Shown: one piece after another, positions 1 to 8,555 of the stretch | How the letters are laid out: every line of letters begins with the position of its first letter | Numbering within the stretch: the stretch's first letter is position 1 | NCBI GenBank assembly: GCA_020350085.1 | Contig: CP070706.1 | Location: forward strand, 3,681,985-3,696,111 | DNA from: Acidobacteriota bacterium | GTDB taxonomy: Bacteria; Acidobacteriota; Polarisedimenticolia; J045 | Direction: 5' to 3' | Length of the DNA stretch: 14,127 nucleotides | Notes under the pieces: model-generated | Told to the model about the DNA's origin: nothing | Databases searched by the model: none | The model's input: the letters and a program-made list of their open reading frames with translations, nothing else | Position numbers and translations under genes: made by a program

Positions 1-2
1 GC

Positions 3-2768
3 GACGAAATCTACGATCAGTACAAGGCGAATCGGCCCCCGCCGCCGGAGGAGCTGGCGCCGCAGTTTCCGCTGGCGATAGAGGTCTGCTCGGCGCTGGG
101 ATGGCCTCAGCTGATGGCGCAGGGATTCGAGGCGGACGATGTCATCGCGACCCTGACCGAGCAGGCTCGCGCGCGCGGCCTTCGGGTCGTCATCGTCACC
201 TCGGACAAGGACCTCTACCAGCTCGTCGAGGAAGACGTCGCGGTGCTCAACCCGGCCAAAGAGGACCGCGTCCTCGATCCCGACGGCGTCGAGGAGGTAT
301 TCGGTGTCAGGCCGGAGCACGTCGTCGACGTGCTGGCCTTGATGGGGGACAAAGTCGACAACGTGCCCGGAGTGCCGGGGATCGGCGAGAAGACGGCCAA
401 GGCGATGGTCCGGCGTTACGGGGGAGTGGACACGATTCGGCGGCGCGCGGGCTGGTTCGCCGAGCTGTGGCAAGTTCGCGAGCGGGCACTCGAGCAGCTG
501 CGGGCCGACGATGCCGACGCGTGGCGACGCTCGCTGCGCGAGTTGGCCGAGCCAGCGGCCGCGTTGTCCGCTCTCGAGGGCTCGCTCGCCGCCGGGCCGC
601 CGGATGGTCTCACCGAGGATCTCGTCCGGCGCTTCGAGGCGGCGGCCCGGCTCGCGGCGCTGTCCGGCGTCGAAGCGCGCAGCGCACGCAAAGTGCTCAA
701 CGACCTGGGCAAGAAGACCCAGCCAAAGGCCTGGCTGGCGATCGCGGAGCACGATGCGCAGCTCGAGCTCTCGCGGTCGCTGGTCACGGTCCGGCGCGAC
801 GCACCGGTCGAGCTCGATCTCGACGCGATGCGGCCGGAGCAGCCCGATGCCGCCGCGGCAGCGGCTTTGTTCCGGCGGTTGGGATTCGGCCGACTCACGA
901 AGGAGTACGAGCAGTTGGCCGGAGAGGTAGCCGCGGCCGGAGAATCGCTCGAAGTACAGATTCTCGACACGCGCGAGGCGCTCGAGGAAGCGCTGAGCCA
1001 GCTGAGAGAGTCCGAGCTCGTCGCGTTCGACACGGAGACCACCTCGCTCGACGCGCGCCGCAGCAAGCTGGTCGGCGTTTCGCTCGCGTGTTCCGACCAT
1101 GCAGGCTTTTACCTTCCGGTCGGGCATCTGTCGGCCGGTCAGCTCGATTGGGAGCTGGCACGCGAGCGGCTGGCGCGAGTGCTGGCCGACGAAAAGATCG
1201 GCAAAGTGGCCCAGAACGCCAAGTTCGACATCGCCGTGCTGCACAGCCACGGCCTGTCGCTCAGAGGTCTGGCCTTCGACACGCTCATCGCGGCCCAGCT
1301 GCTCGAGCCGGGCCGCAGCGTTTCGCACAAGCTCGATGATCTCGCCCACCGCTACCTCGGCGAGCGGTTGATCGCCTACCACGATGTTGCCGGCTCGGGT
1401 GACGAGGAGCAGACGCTCGATCGCGTGCCGATCGAGCAGGTGGCGCGCTATGCGGTCGAGGATGCGGTCATCACGTGGCGCTTGGCCGGCGTGCTGCGCG
1501 AGCGGCTGCGAGAGCAGGATCTGCTCGAGCTGATGGAGACTGTCGAAACCCCTCTCGTCGGCGTGCTCGAACAGATCGAGCGCCACGGAATCCGGCTCGA
1601 TGTCGGCCAGCTCGAGGCGATGTCGGCGCGTCTTGCGGCGCGGATCGCGAGTCTGGAGGACCAGATTCACCAGCTGGCCGGTCATCCGTTCAACATTCAG
1701 TCGCCCCAACAGCTGCGCGACGTGCTGTTCAAAGAGCTGCAGCTGGAGCCGACGGGACGGCGGACCCAGAAAAAGCGTGCCCACTCGACCGGGCAGGAGG
1801 TGCTCGAGTCGCTGGCGGAGCAGCACGAGCTGCCGGCGCTGGTGCTGGAGTATCGCGAGCTGACAAAACTCAAGAGCACCTACGTGGATGCGTTGCCGAA
1901 GCTCGTCGGTCCGGCCGATCAGCGGATTCACGGCCAGTTCCACCAGCTCGGCGCGGCGACCGGCCGGCTGTCGTCGTCCGATCCGAACCTGCAGAACATA
2001 CCGGTGCGCACCGAACTCGGCCGCGAGATCCGGGCCGCATTCGTGCCGCAAGAGGGTTGGAGTTTCGTCTCCGCGGACTACTCTCAAATGGAGCTGCGCA
2101 TTCTCGCGCACCTGTCCGACGATCCGCAGCTGATCCGAGCGTTTCGGGAGGGGCAGGACGTGCACCGCTACACGGCGGCCCTCGTCGCCGGGGTACCGAT
2201 CGAGGAAGTATCGGCCGAGATGCGGGCGCAGGCCAAAGCGGTCAACTTCGGCATCATCTACGGCATGTCGGAGTTTCGCCTCGCCCGCGAGCAGAAGATG
2301 ACGCGCGAGGCGGCGCGCGGCTTCATCCAGGCTTACTTCGAGCGCTATCCGCAGGTCAAGGCCTACATCGACGGCGTCATCGACGAGGTGCAGCGCAGCG
2401 GCGAGGTGCGCACGCTGTTCGGTCGGGTTCGCTTGTTTCCGGAGCTGCTCCATGGGGCGGGGGGGGATCGGCTCAGCCGATTGGCCCGCGAGCAGCTGCT
2501 GCGGCAAGCGGTCAATGCCACCGTGCAGGGGACAGCCGCGGATATCGTAAAGATGGCGATGGTCAGGCTCGCCGCACAGCTCGAGGACCGCGGCCACGAG
2601 GCTCGGCTGCTGCTGCAGGTGCACGATGAGCTGCTGCTCGAGGCGCCGCCGGACGAGCTCGAAGCGCTGACCGGACTCGTGCGCCGGACCATGGAGGGTG
2701 TGGCCCGGCTGGAGGTGCCGCTAAAGGTCGATGTCGGAGTTGCCGATAACTGGGCTGGGGCGCACTGA
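3..2768 (+). CDS. polA: DNA polymerase I (5' end outside window)
   Basis: Family-A polymerase that fills gaps and removes RNA primers in replication and repair. The frame is open from base 3, with no start in the window. By comparison with E. coli Pol I about 70 N-terminal residues are missing; an ATG at 114 is internal. The 5' nuclease part shows EADD, TSDKDLYQL and the DNVPGVPGIGEKTA helix-hairpin-helix region. The 3'-5' exonuclease keeps FDTET (about 1030), FDTLIAAQLL and YAVED, so proofreading residues look intact. The polymerase has motif A SADYSQMELRI (about 2075), motif B KAVNFGIIYGMS (about 2240) and motif C QVHDE (2616-2630), plus TGRLSSSDPNLQNIPVR. About 94 residues separate GGVDTI (420-437) from QPKAWL (about 720), where E. 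coli has about 13. A GC-rich hairpin follows the stop by six bases. Confidence 0.97.
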   Translation, partial: DEIYDQYKANRPPPPEELAPQFPLAIEVCSALGWPQLMAQGFEADDVIATLTEQARARGLRVVIVTSDKDLYQLVEEDVAVLNPAKEDRVLDPDGVEEVFGVRPEHVVDVLALMGDKVDNVPGVPGIGEKTAKAMVRRYGGVDTIRRRAGWFAELWQVRERALEQLRADDADAWRRSLRELAEPAAALSALEGSLAAGPPDGLTEDLVRRFEAAARLAALSGVEARSARKVLNDLGKKTQPKAWLAIAEHDAQLELSRSLVTVRRDAPVELDLDAMRPEQPDAAAAAALFRRLGFGRLTKEYEQLAGEVAAAGESLEVQILDTREALEEALSQLRESELVAFDTETTSLDARRSKLVGVSLACSDHAGFYLPVGHLSAGQLDWELARERLARVLADEKIGKVAQNAKFDIAVLHSHGLSLRGLAFDTLIAAQLLEPGRSVSHKLDDLAHRYLGERLIAYHDVAGSGDEEQTLDRVPIEQVARYAVEDAVITWRLAGVLRERLREQDLLELMETVETPLVGVLEQIERHGIRLDVGQLEAMSARLAARIASLEDQIHQLAGHPFNIQSPQQLRDVLFKELQLEPTGRRTQKKRAHSTGQEVLESLAEQHELPALVLEYRELTKLKSTYVDALPKLVGPADQRIHGQFHQLGAATGRLSSSDPNLQNIPVRTELGREIRAAFVPQEGWSFVSADYSQMELRILAHLSDDPQLIRAFREGQDVHRYTAALVAGVPIEEVSAEMRAQAKAVNFGIIYGMSEFRLAREQKMTREAARGFIQAYFERYPQVKAYIDGVIDEVQRSGEVRTLFGRVRLFPELLHGAGGDRLSRLAREQLLRQAVNATVQGTAADIVKMAMVRLAAQLEDRGHEARLLLQVHDELLLEAPPDELEALTGLVRRTMEGVARLEVPLKVDVGVADNWAGAH

Positions 2769-2774
2769 TGAACT

Positions 2775-2792
2775 GGGGGACCGATGTCCCCC
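2775..2792 (+). terminator. Hairpin directly after polA
   Basis: Perfect 7-bp stem GGGGGAC / GTCCCCC with a CGAT loop, six bases after the polA stop. No U-tract follows, so it may be a weak terminator or an mRNA 3'-end stabiliser rather than a classical intrinsic terminator. The rest of the gap to the next gene (to 2900) shows no recognisable element. Confidence 0.45.
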
Positions 2793-2900
2793 CGGCGTTC
2801 TGGGGCCGCGCGGGGAGAGACGGATGATGATCGGCTCTGAATGGCAGTCTGTGCCGTTGGCCGCGAGCCACGCGCTCGCGCCGTGGGGAAGAGGCGAGTA

Positions 2901-4049
2901 ATGGAAGCCAAGGCCAGGGTCCTGGTCATCGACGACAATCAGTCGGTGCGAGACCTGTTGCGGGAGGGCCTGGAGGCTTTCGGCTACCACGTCGACACCG
3001 CGTCGTCGGCGATCGATGCCCGCGCTCGGTTCGAGGGCGGGGACGAGTTCGACTTGGCGCTGTGCGACATCGACATGCCGGGCGAGTCCGGCACCGAGCT
3101 CTTACGCTGGCTCAAGGACAAGCGGCCAGATGTCGCGGTGATGATGGTCACGGGCATCGACGATGCGGGCACCGCCGTCAAAGCGATGCTCTCGGGCGCG
3201 TCGGACTACGTGTGCAAGCCGTTCTCGTTGCCGGAGGTGCGCGCACGCACCGAGCAAGCGCTCGAGAAGCGGCGGCTCGTGCTCGAGAACCGTGCGTACC
3301 AGAACCATCTCGAACGGCTCGTGGACGACCGCACGCGTGAAGTGCTGCAGGCGATGTCCAAGATTCGCCGTCTTAACGAGGAGATCAAGTCCGCCTACGA
3401 CAGCACGCTGACGGCTTTGATGATCGCACTGGACTATCGCGATACCGAGACGCAAGGCCACTCGCTGCGCGTCGTCGAATACACCTCGTGCCTGGCGCGC
3501 GAGCTGGGGATCGTGGATCCGGAGCTGACGAGCATTCGCCGGGGCGCGATGCTGCACGATGTGGGAAAGATCGGCATTCCGGACGCCATTCTGCGCAAAC
3601 CGGGCCCACTCAATGCGGAAGAGTGGGAGATCATGCGGATGCACGCGCAGCTGGGCTACGAGATGCTCAAAGACATCCCGTTCCTCGCGATTCCGGCCAG
3701 CATCGTGCTCTCACATCAAGAAAAGTGGGACGGTAGCGGATACCCTCACGGGCTCAAGCAGGAGCAGATCCCGATCGGAGCGCGCCTGTTTGCCGTCGCG
3801 GACACCTTCGACGCGATGACCTCTGATCGCCCGTACCGCGCCGCATTGTCCTACTCCCACTCACGACAAGAGCTGATCGACTACAGCGGATCGCAGTTCG
3901 ACCCGCAGGTGGTCGAGGCTTTCCTGCGGATCGCCGAGCAGGAGTGGACGGACATTCGCCGGGACGTAGAGGCTCAGATGGCCCGTAGGCCGACGGGCGT
4001 GCCCGAGACGACGCTGACCCGCCTGACGCACATGGCACTCAATCGCTAG
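2901..4049 (+). CDS. Response regulator with HD-GYP domain (putative cyclic-di-GMP phosphodiesterase)
   Basis: Two-domain regulator of RpfG type, 382 aa. The receiver domain (about residues 5-120) has acidic pair D11/D12, phospho-acceptor D56 in CDIDMP, T84 and K106. A helical, probably coiled-coil linker (about 120-170) leads to an HD-GYP domain. That domain shows ETQGH (E183, H187), LHDVGKIGIPD (H219, D220), HAQLG (H248), HQEKWDGSGYP (272-282) and VADTFDAMTSDRPY (D301). HD-GYP enzymes hydrolyse cyclic-di-GMP, so the likely role is lowering this messenger on a phosphorelay signal. The usual HHE triplet is HQE here. The ATG at 2901 is preferred over an in-frame ATG at 2841 because a GGGGAAGAGG Shine-Dalgarno region lies just upstream and the REC fold starts five residues in. 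No histidine kinase is adjacent, so the input is unknown. Confidence 0.93.
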   Translation: MEAKARVLVIDDNQSVRDLLREGLEAFGYHVDTASSAIDARARFEGGDEFDLALCDIDMPGESGTELLRWLKDKRPDVAVMMVTGIDDAGTAVKAMLSGASDYVCKPFSLPEVRARTEQALEKRRLVLENRAYQNHLERLVDDRTREVLQAMSKIRRLNEEIKSAYDSTLTALMIALDYRDTETQGHSLRVVEYTSCLARELGIVDPELTSIRRGAMLHDVGKIGIPDAILRKPGPLNAEEWEIMRMHAQLGYEMLKDIPFLAIPASIVLSHQEKWDGSGYPHGLKQEQIPIGARLFAVADTFDAMTSDRPYRAALSYSHSRQELIDYSGSQFDPQVVEAFLRIAEQEWTDIRRDVEAQMARRPTGVPETTLTRLTHMALNR

Positions 4050-4092
4050 TCCCGCGCTCGAGCCGGGCAAGAGCCGTCGAACAGCCCTTCAA

Positions 4093-5250
4093 CTAGTCTG
4101 CGAGCAGCAGCTTGGCGATCGTTTGCAGCTGCATGAAGTGGGTGCCTTCGTAGATCTTGCCGATCTTCGCGTCTCGAAACAGCTTCTCCACCGGGTAATC
4201 GCGCGTGAAGCCGTATCCACCGTAAAGCTCGACGGCCATCGAGGAGCAATGGTCCGCGACCTCGGCGGCGAACCACTTGGCGATGGCGGCTTCGCGAACG
4301 AAGCGCTCACCCATCTCTTTGCGACGCGCTGCGTTGAGCACCGTCAGCCGAGCGGCCTCGATCTTTGCATCCATCGTCGCCAGCGCGAACTGAACGGCCT
4401 GGAAACCGGCGATCGCGCGGCCGAACTGTTGACGCTCCTTGGCCCAGCTCGTGGCGTGGTCGAGCGCACCCTGCGCCAAACCCACCATCTGCGCCCCGAT
4501 GCCGATCCTTCCCTCGTTGAGGGTTTCGATCGCGACCTTGTATCCTTTGCCGACCTCTCCGAGCACGCGATCGTCATCGATCTCCACATCCTTGAGGATG
4601 ATCTCGACAGTGCTCGACGCCCGAATGCCGAGCTTGTCCTCCTTCTTGCCGATCTCGAAACCAGGTGTGTCCCGGCTGACGATGAAGCAGGTGATGCCCT
4701 TGTAGCCCTTGTCCGGATCCGCGTTGGCGAACACGAGAAACAACCCGGCCTCGTGCCCGTTGGTGATCCAAAGCTTGTTGCCGTTCAGGCGCCATTTGCC
4801 GGCCTCTCGCACCGCACGCGTGCGAAGCGCGAAGGCGTCCGAGCCGGACTCGGCCTCGGACAGACAGTACGCACCGACGGTGTTCGCCGCGAGCGACGGC
4901 AGGTACACCTTCTTCTGCTGTTCCGATCCCCAGCGTTGAATGGCGTTGGTCACGAGGGTGTTTTGGACATCGCACACGGTCGCCACCGAAGGATCGACGC
5001 GCGCGAGCTCCATGATCACCAAGATCGCGTCCGTGAAAGTCATGCCGGACCCGCCCAGCTGCTCGGGTACGTCGATGCCCATCAAGCCCATCTCGAACAG
5101 ATGCTTCAGGACCAGCGGATCGAGCTTCGCCTCCCGGTCCATCTCCGCGAGGCGCGGGCGGACGATCTCTTCGTTGAATCGTCGCACCTCGGCGAGCAGC
5201 AGCTCTTGATCGTCGTTCATCTTGGTCAGGGGGAAGGCGGTCTCGGCCAT
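4093..5250 (-). CDS. Acyl-CoA dehydrogenase
   Basis: FAD-dependent flavoenzyme, 385 aa, introducing the alpha-beta double bond into an acyl-CoA and passing electrons to electron-transfer flavoprotein. Both family signatures are present: LSEAESGSDAFA, and LYGGYGFTRDYPVEKLFRDA near the C-terminus. The catalytic base is E368 in IYEGT, the position used by short-, medium- and branched-chain members. WITNG and LGIRAS also fit. Length is normal. The ATG at 5250 has GGAG ten bases upstream; an in-frame TTG at 5268 would add six residues and is less likely. Chain-length preference cannot be set by eye; short/branched-chain is a guess. It ends 43 bases from the convergent HD-GYP gene, and no beta-oxidation partner is adjacent. 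Confidence 0.93.
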   Translation of the reverse strand: MAETAFPLTKMNDDQELLLAEVRRFNEEIVRPRLAEMDREAKLDPLVLKHLFEMGLMGIDVPEQLGGSGMTFTDAILVIMELARVDPSVATVCDVQNTLVTNAIQRWGSEQQKKVYLPSLAANTVGAYCLSEAESGSDAFALRTRAVREAGKWRLNGNKLWITNGHEAGLFLVFANADPDKGYKGITCFIVSRDTPGFEIGKKEDKLGIRASSTVEIILKDVEIDDDRVLGEVGKGYKVAIETLNEGRIGIGAQMVGLAQGALDHATSWAKERQQFGRAIAGFQAVQFALATMDAKIEAARLTVLNAARRKEMGERFVREAAIAKWFAAEVADHCSSMAVELYGGYGFTRDYPVEKLFRDAKIGKIYEGTHFMQLQTIAKLLLAD

Positions 5251-5634
5251 GGCACAAGTTCTCCGCAATCGTGGGTCGGTCTGATGCGGTCCGAATCGGT
5301 CCCCGCGGGCTGGTGCGTGGGAGAGCCCTTGCCGGGAACGCTCGGGCCTTCGTTGATGAGCCCCTCACCATACCGCACGAGCGCAGTCTCGACGAGCACG
5401 GTGCGGCGCCGATCCGAGCTTGGGGTGAGGCGTCGAAACGGCACGGGGCTCGCCCGGAAAACTCATCAACCCCTCTACCGCGGTCGCCGCGCGGCGTTGC
5501 GGCGAGTGTTAACGGGCAATCCGGGTTAGTATCCCCGATGGTCGCCGCGGTCGGCCCGCCGTGGCGTCGCCGCGCTTGCCGACGCGCGGCAACCGGGGCC
5601 GCCGCCCGGCCGGTCCGGCCACCGAGGAGATCCG
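5251..5634. other. Gene-free divergent spacer
   Basis: This 384-base gap separates the divergent acyl-CoA dehydrogenase and LolA-like genes and should hold both promoters. I see no convincing gene in it. The least GC-rich stretch is around 5505-5535, with a TAGTAT hexamer at 5527-5532 as a possible -10 for the rightward gene but no good -35. The very GC-rich part 5540-5630 contains a perfect 7-bp inverted repeat, GCCGCGC (5569-5575) and GCGCGGC (5584-5590), that could fold in the leader of the LolA-like mRNA. At this base composition it may be chance. Confidence 0.5.
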
Positions 5635-6399
5635 ATGCCGTATCTCAACGAGCCTGCGCTGGGCACGCGCGCCGCGCGGCGCGTGCTGGTCCTGCTGCTC
5701 TCTCTGTCGCTGGCGGTGTGCGGCGCCGGCCTGGCGGAGCCGGACAGGGCGGCGCGCAAGTCACGGGCCCGCGCTGACGCCGGCATCCAGAAGATTCTCG
5801 ATCGCATCGACGAGGCGCAACGGTCGATGAACTCACTGAGGGCCGAGCTCGTCGAGACGCGTCACATGGCGATGCTGGCCGAGCCTCAGGTGTTCAAGGG
5901 CACGCTGTTGTTCCAGCGCCCCGGCAACATTCGCTGGGAGTACCGGGAGCCGGAAATACGGACCTACGTGCTCTCGGACGGACAGCTGACCGGCTGGATC
6001 CCGTCCCGCAACGAGATCGAGACGATCTCCATCTCGCGCAGCGAGCGTCGCATTCGGCGCCTGGTCGCGATCGGTGAAGATACCTCTTCTCTTAGGCGCG
6101 AGTTCCAGGTGACGTTGAACCAGCAGGCTGACGAGCCGAATTCGGCCGAGCTGGTCTTGATCCCCAAGTCACGGCGGATCCGCAAGCGGATCGCCGAGAT
6201 CCGCTTGTGGATCGATCGCGAGGCCGGTCTGCCGCGCCGCGTACGCTACACGTCGGGCGAGGGTGACGTGATCGAGCTCGAGATGGTGCAACTGACGGTC
6301 AATCCGCCGATCTCGGAAGGTACTTTCGAGCTGTCGATTCCTCCCGGTGCCAAGGTCGTCAGAGGGCTGGCATCGATGGGTTTTCCTGGCGCCTCCTGA
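5635..6399 (+). CDS. LolA-like periplasmic lipoprotein carrier
   Basis: 254-residue protein resembling the LolA/outer-membrane lipoprotein-sorting family. These have an open half-barrel that binds acyl chains and ferries lipoproteins from LolCDE towards the outer membrane. The N-terminus has arginines then a hydrophobic stretch VLVLLLSLSLAV, a Sec signal with probable cleavage near GLA-EP. The core FKGTLLFQRPGNIRWEYREPE matches the LolA strand pattern (G-T-L-x-x-x-R-P-x-x-x-R-W), and the end NPPISEGTFELSIPPGAKVV matches the family C-terminus. A cysteine in LAVC is not a good lipobox because of the valine at -1. An AGGAGAT ribosome site lies five bases before the ATG. It is unclear whether this is the housekeeping LolA or a paralogue with another lipid cargo. 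Confidence 0.8.
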   Translation: MPYLNEPALGTRAARRVLVLLLSLSLAVCGAGLAEPDRAARKSRARADAGIQKILDRIDEAQRSMNSLRAELVETRHMAMLAEPQVFKGTLLFQRPGNIRWEYREPEIRTYVLSDGQLTGWIPSRNEIETISISRSERRIRRLVAIGEDTSSLRREFQVTLNQQADEPNSAELVLIPKSRRIRKRIAEIRLWIDREAGLPRRVRYTSGEGDVIELEMVQLTVNPPISEGTFELSIPPGAKVVRGLASMGFPGAS

Positions 6400-6438
6400 C
6401 CGCACCCTCGTCCGGCGCTCACCCGCCTCGTCGGAAGA

Positions 6439-7989
6439 TCAGAGACTCAACGCCAAACGCACGTCGTCATCGATCTCGTGTTGATCGCCGCCTCTGCCAT
6501 GACTGGGCGAGCGCACGAGCAGACTCACCGCGAGCAGCACCACGAACGAGGCCGCGAGCGCCAAGCAAGCGGGTGGAATCTCGGCGGTCAACGGCCACCA
6601 GGGGCTGTCCGCAAGCTGCGTGCGCGTGCGGATCAACTCGAGGATGAGATTCAAACTCAGGCCGGTGGCGATGGAGGCCACGGCGGCGCGGGCATGGACC
6701 CTCTCCCAGCACAGTCCGACGGCGAGCACGGGGGCCAGCGCAGCCGCGAACGTGCCGAAGGCGAACGTGCCCAGCAGCGCGATCAGATCGCCGTACAGCC
6801 ATGCCGCGGCTCCTGCCGCGCCGCCAACCGCGAGCGTGGCCCACCGACCCCAGGCCAGCTCGCGGCGCAACGGGCGGCCGAGAGCGCGCGGCAGATCGCG
6901 TACCAGTGCCGCCGCGGCGATGTTGAGAAACGAGTCCGCGGTCGACATGATCGCCGCCAGCGCGCCCGCGATGGCCAGCCCCGCCAGCGGCTCCGAGGCG
7001 AAGTGAAGCAGAAACGCTGGCGTCGCTTCATCGGGATGCTCGAGCGGGTCCATACGTCCCTGAGCCACGAGCGCCGGAACGGCGAGTCCCAGACCGACCC
7101 ACATCAGAAGGCTCAGCGTCTGGCTTCCCGCCAGCACGCTCGGCAGCCAGCGGAGCTTGCGCGGATCGTCGAGCATGAAGAACTTGTGCAGCATGTGAGG
7201 CTGGCCCAGCGTGCCGACGCCGAAAACGAAGAACAACCCGAACGCCGTCCAGGCCGAGGCCCGGCCGAGAGGCTCGAGAAACGCGTCGCCAAAGGCCGGC
7301 GAGGCCGCGATGCTCGTCCCGATCTGCGACAGGCCGCCGGCAGCGTGGACCGCGCTGCCGAAGACGAGCACTGCCGTCGTCATCATCAGCAGTCCTTGCA
7401 CGAGGTCCGTGTAGGCACCGGCGACCATCCCGCCGATGAAGCTGTAGCCGACCACGATCAAAAGCCCGGCACCGATCGCCAGGGCCAGTCCCGTCTCACC
7501 CCATGTCTCCCGCGTGCCGAGCGCCGCCTCGAGCAGCACGCCGAGGGCAAGCAACTGCGCCGCGAGATAGCCGATCGATCCGACCACGATCGCAGCCGCG
7601 GAAAGGCTGGTGGCTGCGGGCGAGCCGAAGCGGCACGCGAGCGCGTCGGGAATCGTGTACACCTCGCGGACTTCGGCCAGCAGCCGCAATCGCCGCCCGA
7701 CTGTCCAGCACAACAGCGCAGCCGTAAAGCCCACCGGAAGGCAGATGAACAGCGAACTCATCCCGAGCCGGTACGTCAAGCCGGGCCCCCCGATGAACAC
7801 GAACCCGCTGAACGCGGACGACATCGTCGCCACACCGGTCACCCACAGGCCGAGGCGCTGGCCAGCGATGAAAAAATCGCGAGCATCGCGCGTGCGCAGG
7901 GCGGACCACGCACCGATCACGACGATGATCAACGCGTAGCCCGCGATGGCCAGCAGCACGCCGGGACGAGCCGCAGGGGGCAGGGTCAT
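6439..7989 (-). CDS. Sodium:solute symporter (SSS family)
   Basis: 516-residue polytopic inner-membrane protein with about 13 hydrophobic helices, of the SSS family (relatives PutP, ActP and PanF). Family marks are the early DFFIAGQRLGLW segment, SSAFSGFVFIGGPGLTYRLG, the YSFIGGMVAGAYTDLVQG region, and AAIMSTADSFLNIAAA in the TM8 region that lines the sodium site. These proteins couple sodium entry to uptake of small organic solutes; the substrate cannot be read from sequence. The ATG at 7989 overlaps the TGA of the upstream gene as ATGA, which indicates translational coupling and fixes the start; in-frame codons further upstream are antisense noise. The gene converges on the LolA-like gene with 39 bases between the stops. 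Confidence 0.92.
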   Translation of the reverse strand: MTLPPAARPGVLLAIAGYALIIVVIGAWSALRTRDARDFFIAGQRLGLWVTGVATMSSAFSGFVFIGGPGLTYRLGMSSLFICLPVGFTAALLCWTVGRRLRLLAEVREVYTIPDALACRFGSPAATSLSAAAIVVGSIGYLAAQLLALGVLLEAALGTRETWGETGLALAIGAGLLIVVGYSFIGGMVAGAYTDLVQGLLMMTTAVLVFGSAVHAAGGLSQIGTSIAASPAFGDAFLEPLGRASAWTAFGLFFVFGVGTLGQPHMLHKFFMLDDPRKLRWLPSVLAGSQTLSLLMWVGLGLAVPALVAQGRMDPLEHPDEATPAFLLHFASEPLAGLAIAGALAAIMSTADSFLNIAAAALVRDLPRALGRPLRRELAWGRWATLAVGGAAGAAAWLYGDLIALLGTFAFGTFAAALAPVLAVGLCWERVHARAAVASIATGLSLNLILELIRTRTQLADSPWWPLTAEIPPACLALAASFVVLLAVSLLVRSPSHGRGGDQHEIDDDVRLALSL

Positions 7990-8408
7990 CGCCGTGCCGC
8001 TCGTCTGGCACGGCGCAGTCGCTCGAGTTGGTCGGCGTCGAGGCTGCGGACATCGAACAGCCATGCAAAGCCGACGCAGGTCAGCACCAGCGGCGCGAGT
8101 CCGAGCACGGCGAACATGACCCAGCTGCTGAGCGGAAGACCGTGCCAGATCATCGAGCGCGGCGAGCTCGCCGAGAGCCCGAGCAGAGCGAGCGCTCCTG
8201 CCTCGAGGACCGCGCACGAGCCGATCAGCGTGGCGGCGAGAGCACGCGGCCGACGCGCCGGTGCGGTGCCCAGTCCGATCAGAGCCGCAGGCACCAGCAG
8301 CGAGGCGATGACGAACAACCAGCCGGCCGCGGGATGGGGCACCAGCGGGAGCCCGATCATCGCTGCGGCGCTGCCGGCGAGCAACGCGAGAGGCAGGCCT
8401 CGCTTCAT
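7986..8408 (-). CDS. Small four-helix membrane protein, probable partner of the symporter
   Basis: 140-residue protein with about four hydrophobic segments (near residues 5-25, 27-47, 57-80 and 88-113) and a strongly basic C-terminal tail, ending DADQLERLRRARRAARR. I do not recognise a named family. A strong AAAGGAGAG Shine-Dalgarno sequence lies just before the ATG at 8408. The stop overlaps the symporter start (ATGA), so the two are almost certainly one operon. Its position resembles that of the small membrane proteins that precede SSS transporters, such as YjcH (DUF485) before ActP, but the sequence is not clearly DUF485. A role as symporter accessory subunit or assembly factor is inferred only from context. 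Confidence 0.82.
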   Translation of the reverse strand: MKRGLPLALLAGSAAAMIGLPLVPHPAAGWLFVIASLLVPAALIGLGTAPARRPRALAATLIGSCAVLEAGALALLGLSASSPRSMIWHGLPLSSWVMFAVLGLAPLVLTCVGFAWLFDVRSLDADQLERLRRARRAARR

Positions 8409-8555
8409 CAGCTCTCCTTTCCCGGACGATCGAGAGCGGGCCGGGGTGGGGCGGGGCACAGGATACATCTCGGGCGATGCCGCCTCTTCGCGCCTCCGGG
8501 CGGGACCTTCGGCGGTGGTCCGCGCGGCGAGATGGCGAGACAATCTGCAGAATTC

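Noticed and set aside
1475..2629. 384-codon plus-strand ORF inside polA
   Set aside because: Out-of-frame shadow of polA; motifs A, B and C are in the polA frame.
2841..2900. Upstream ATG start for the HD-GYP regulator
   Set aside because: The 20 extra residues are Arg/Ala-rich with no homology to a receiver domain, and the better ribosome site precedes 2901.
5226..5444. 72-residue minus-strand ORF before the acyl-CoA dehydrogenase
   Set aside because: GTG start without a ribosome site, Pro/Arg/Ser-rich, overlaps the dehydrogenase start, no recognisable motif.
4123..5529. Long plus-strand ORF (468 codons)
   Set aside because: It is antisense to the acyl-CoA dehydrogenase, whose signatures and catalytic Glu are unmistakable; the antisense product has no recognisable motif and is a GC-rich shadow.
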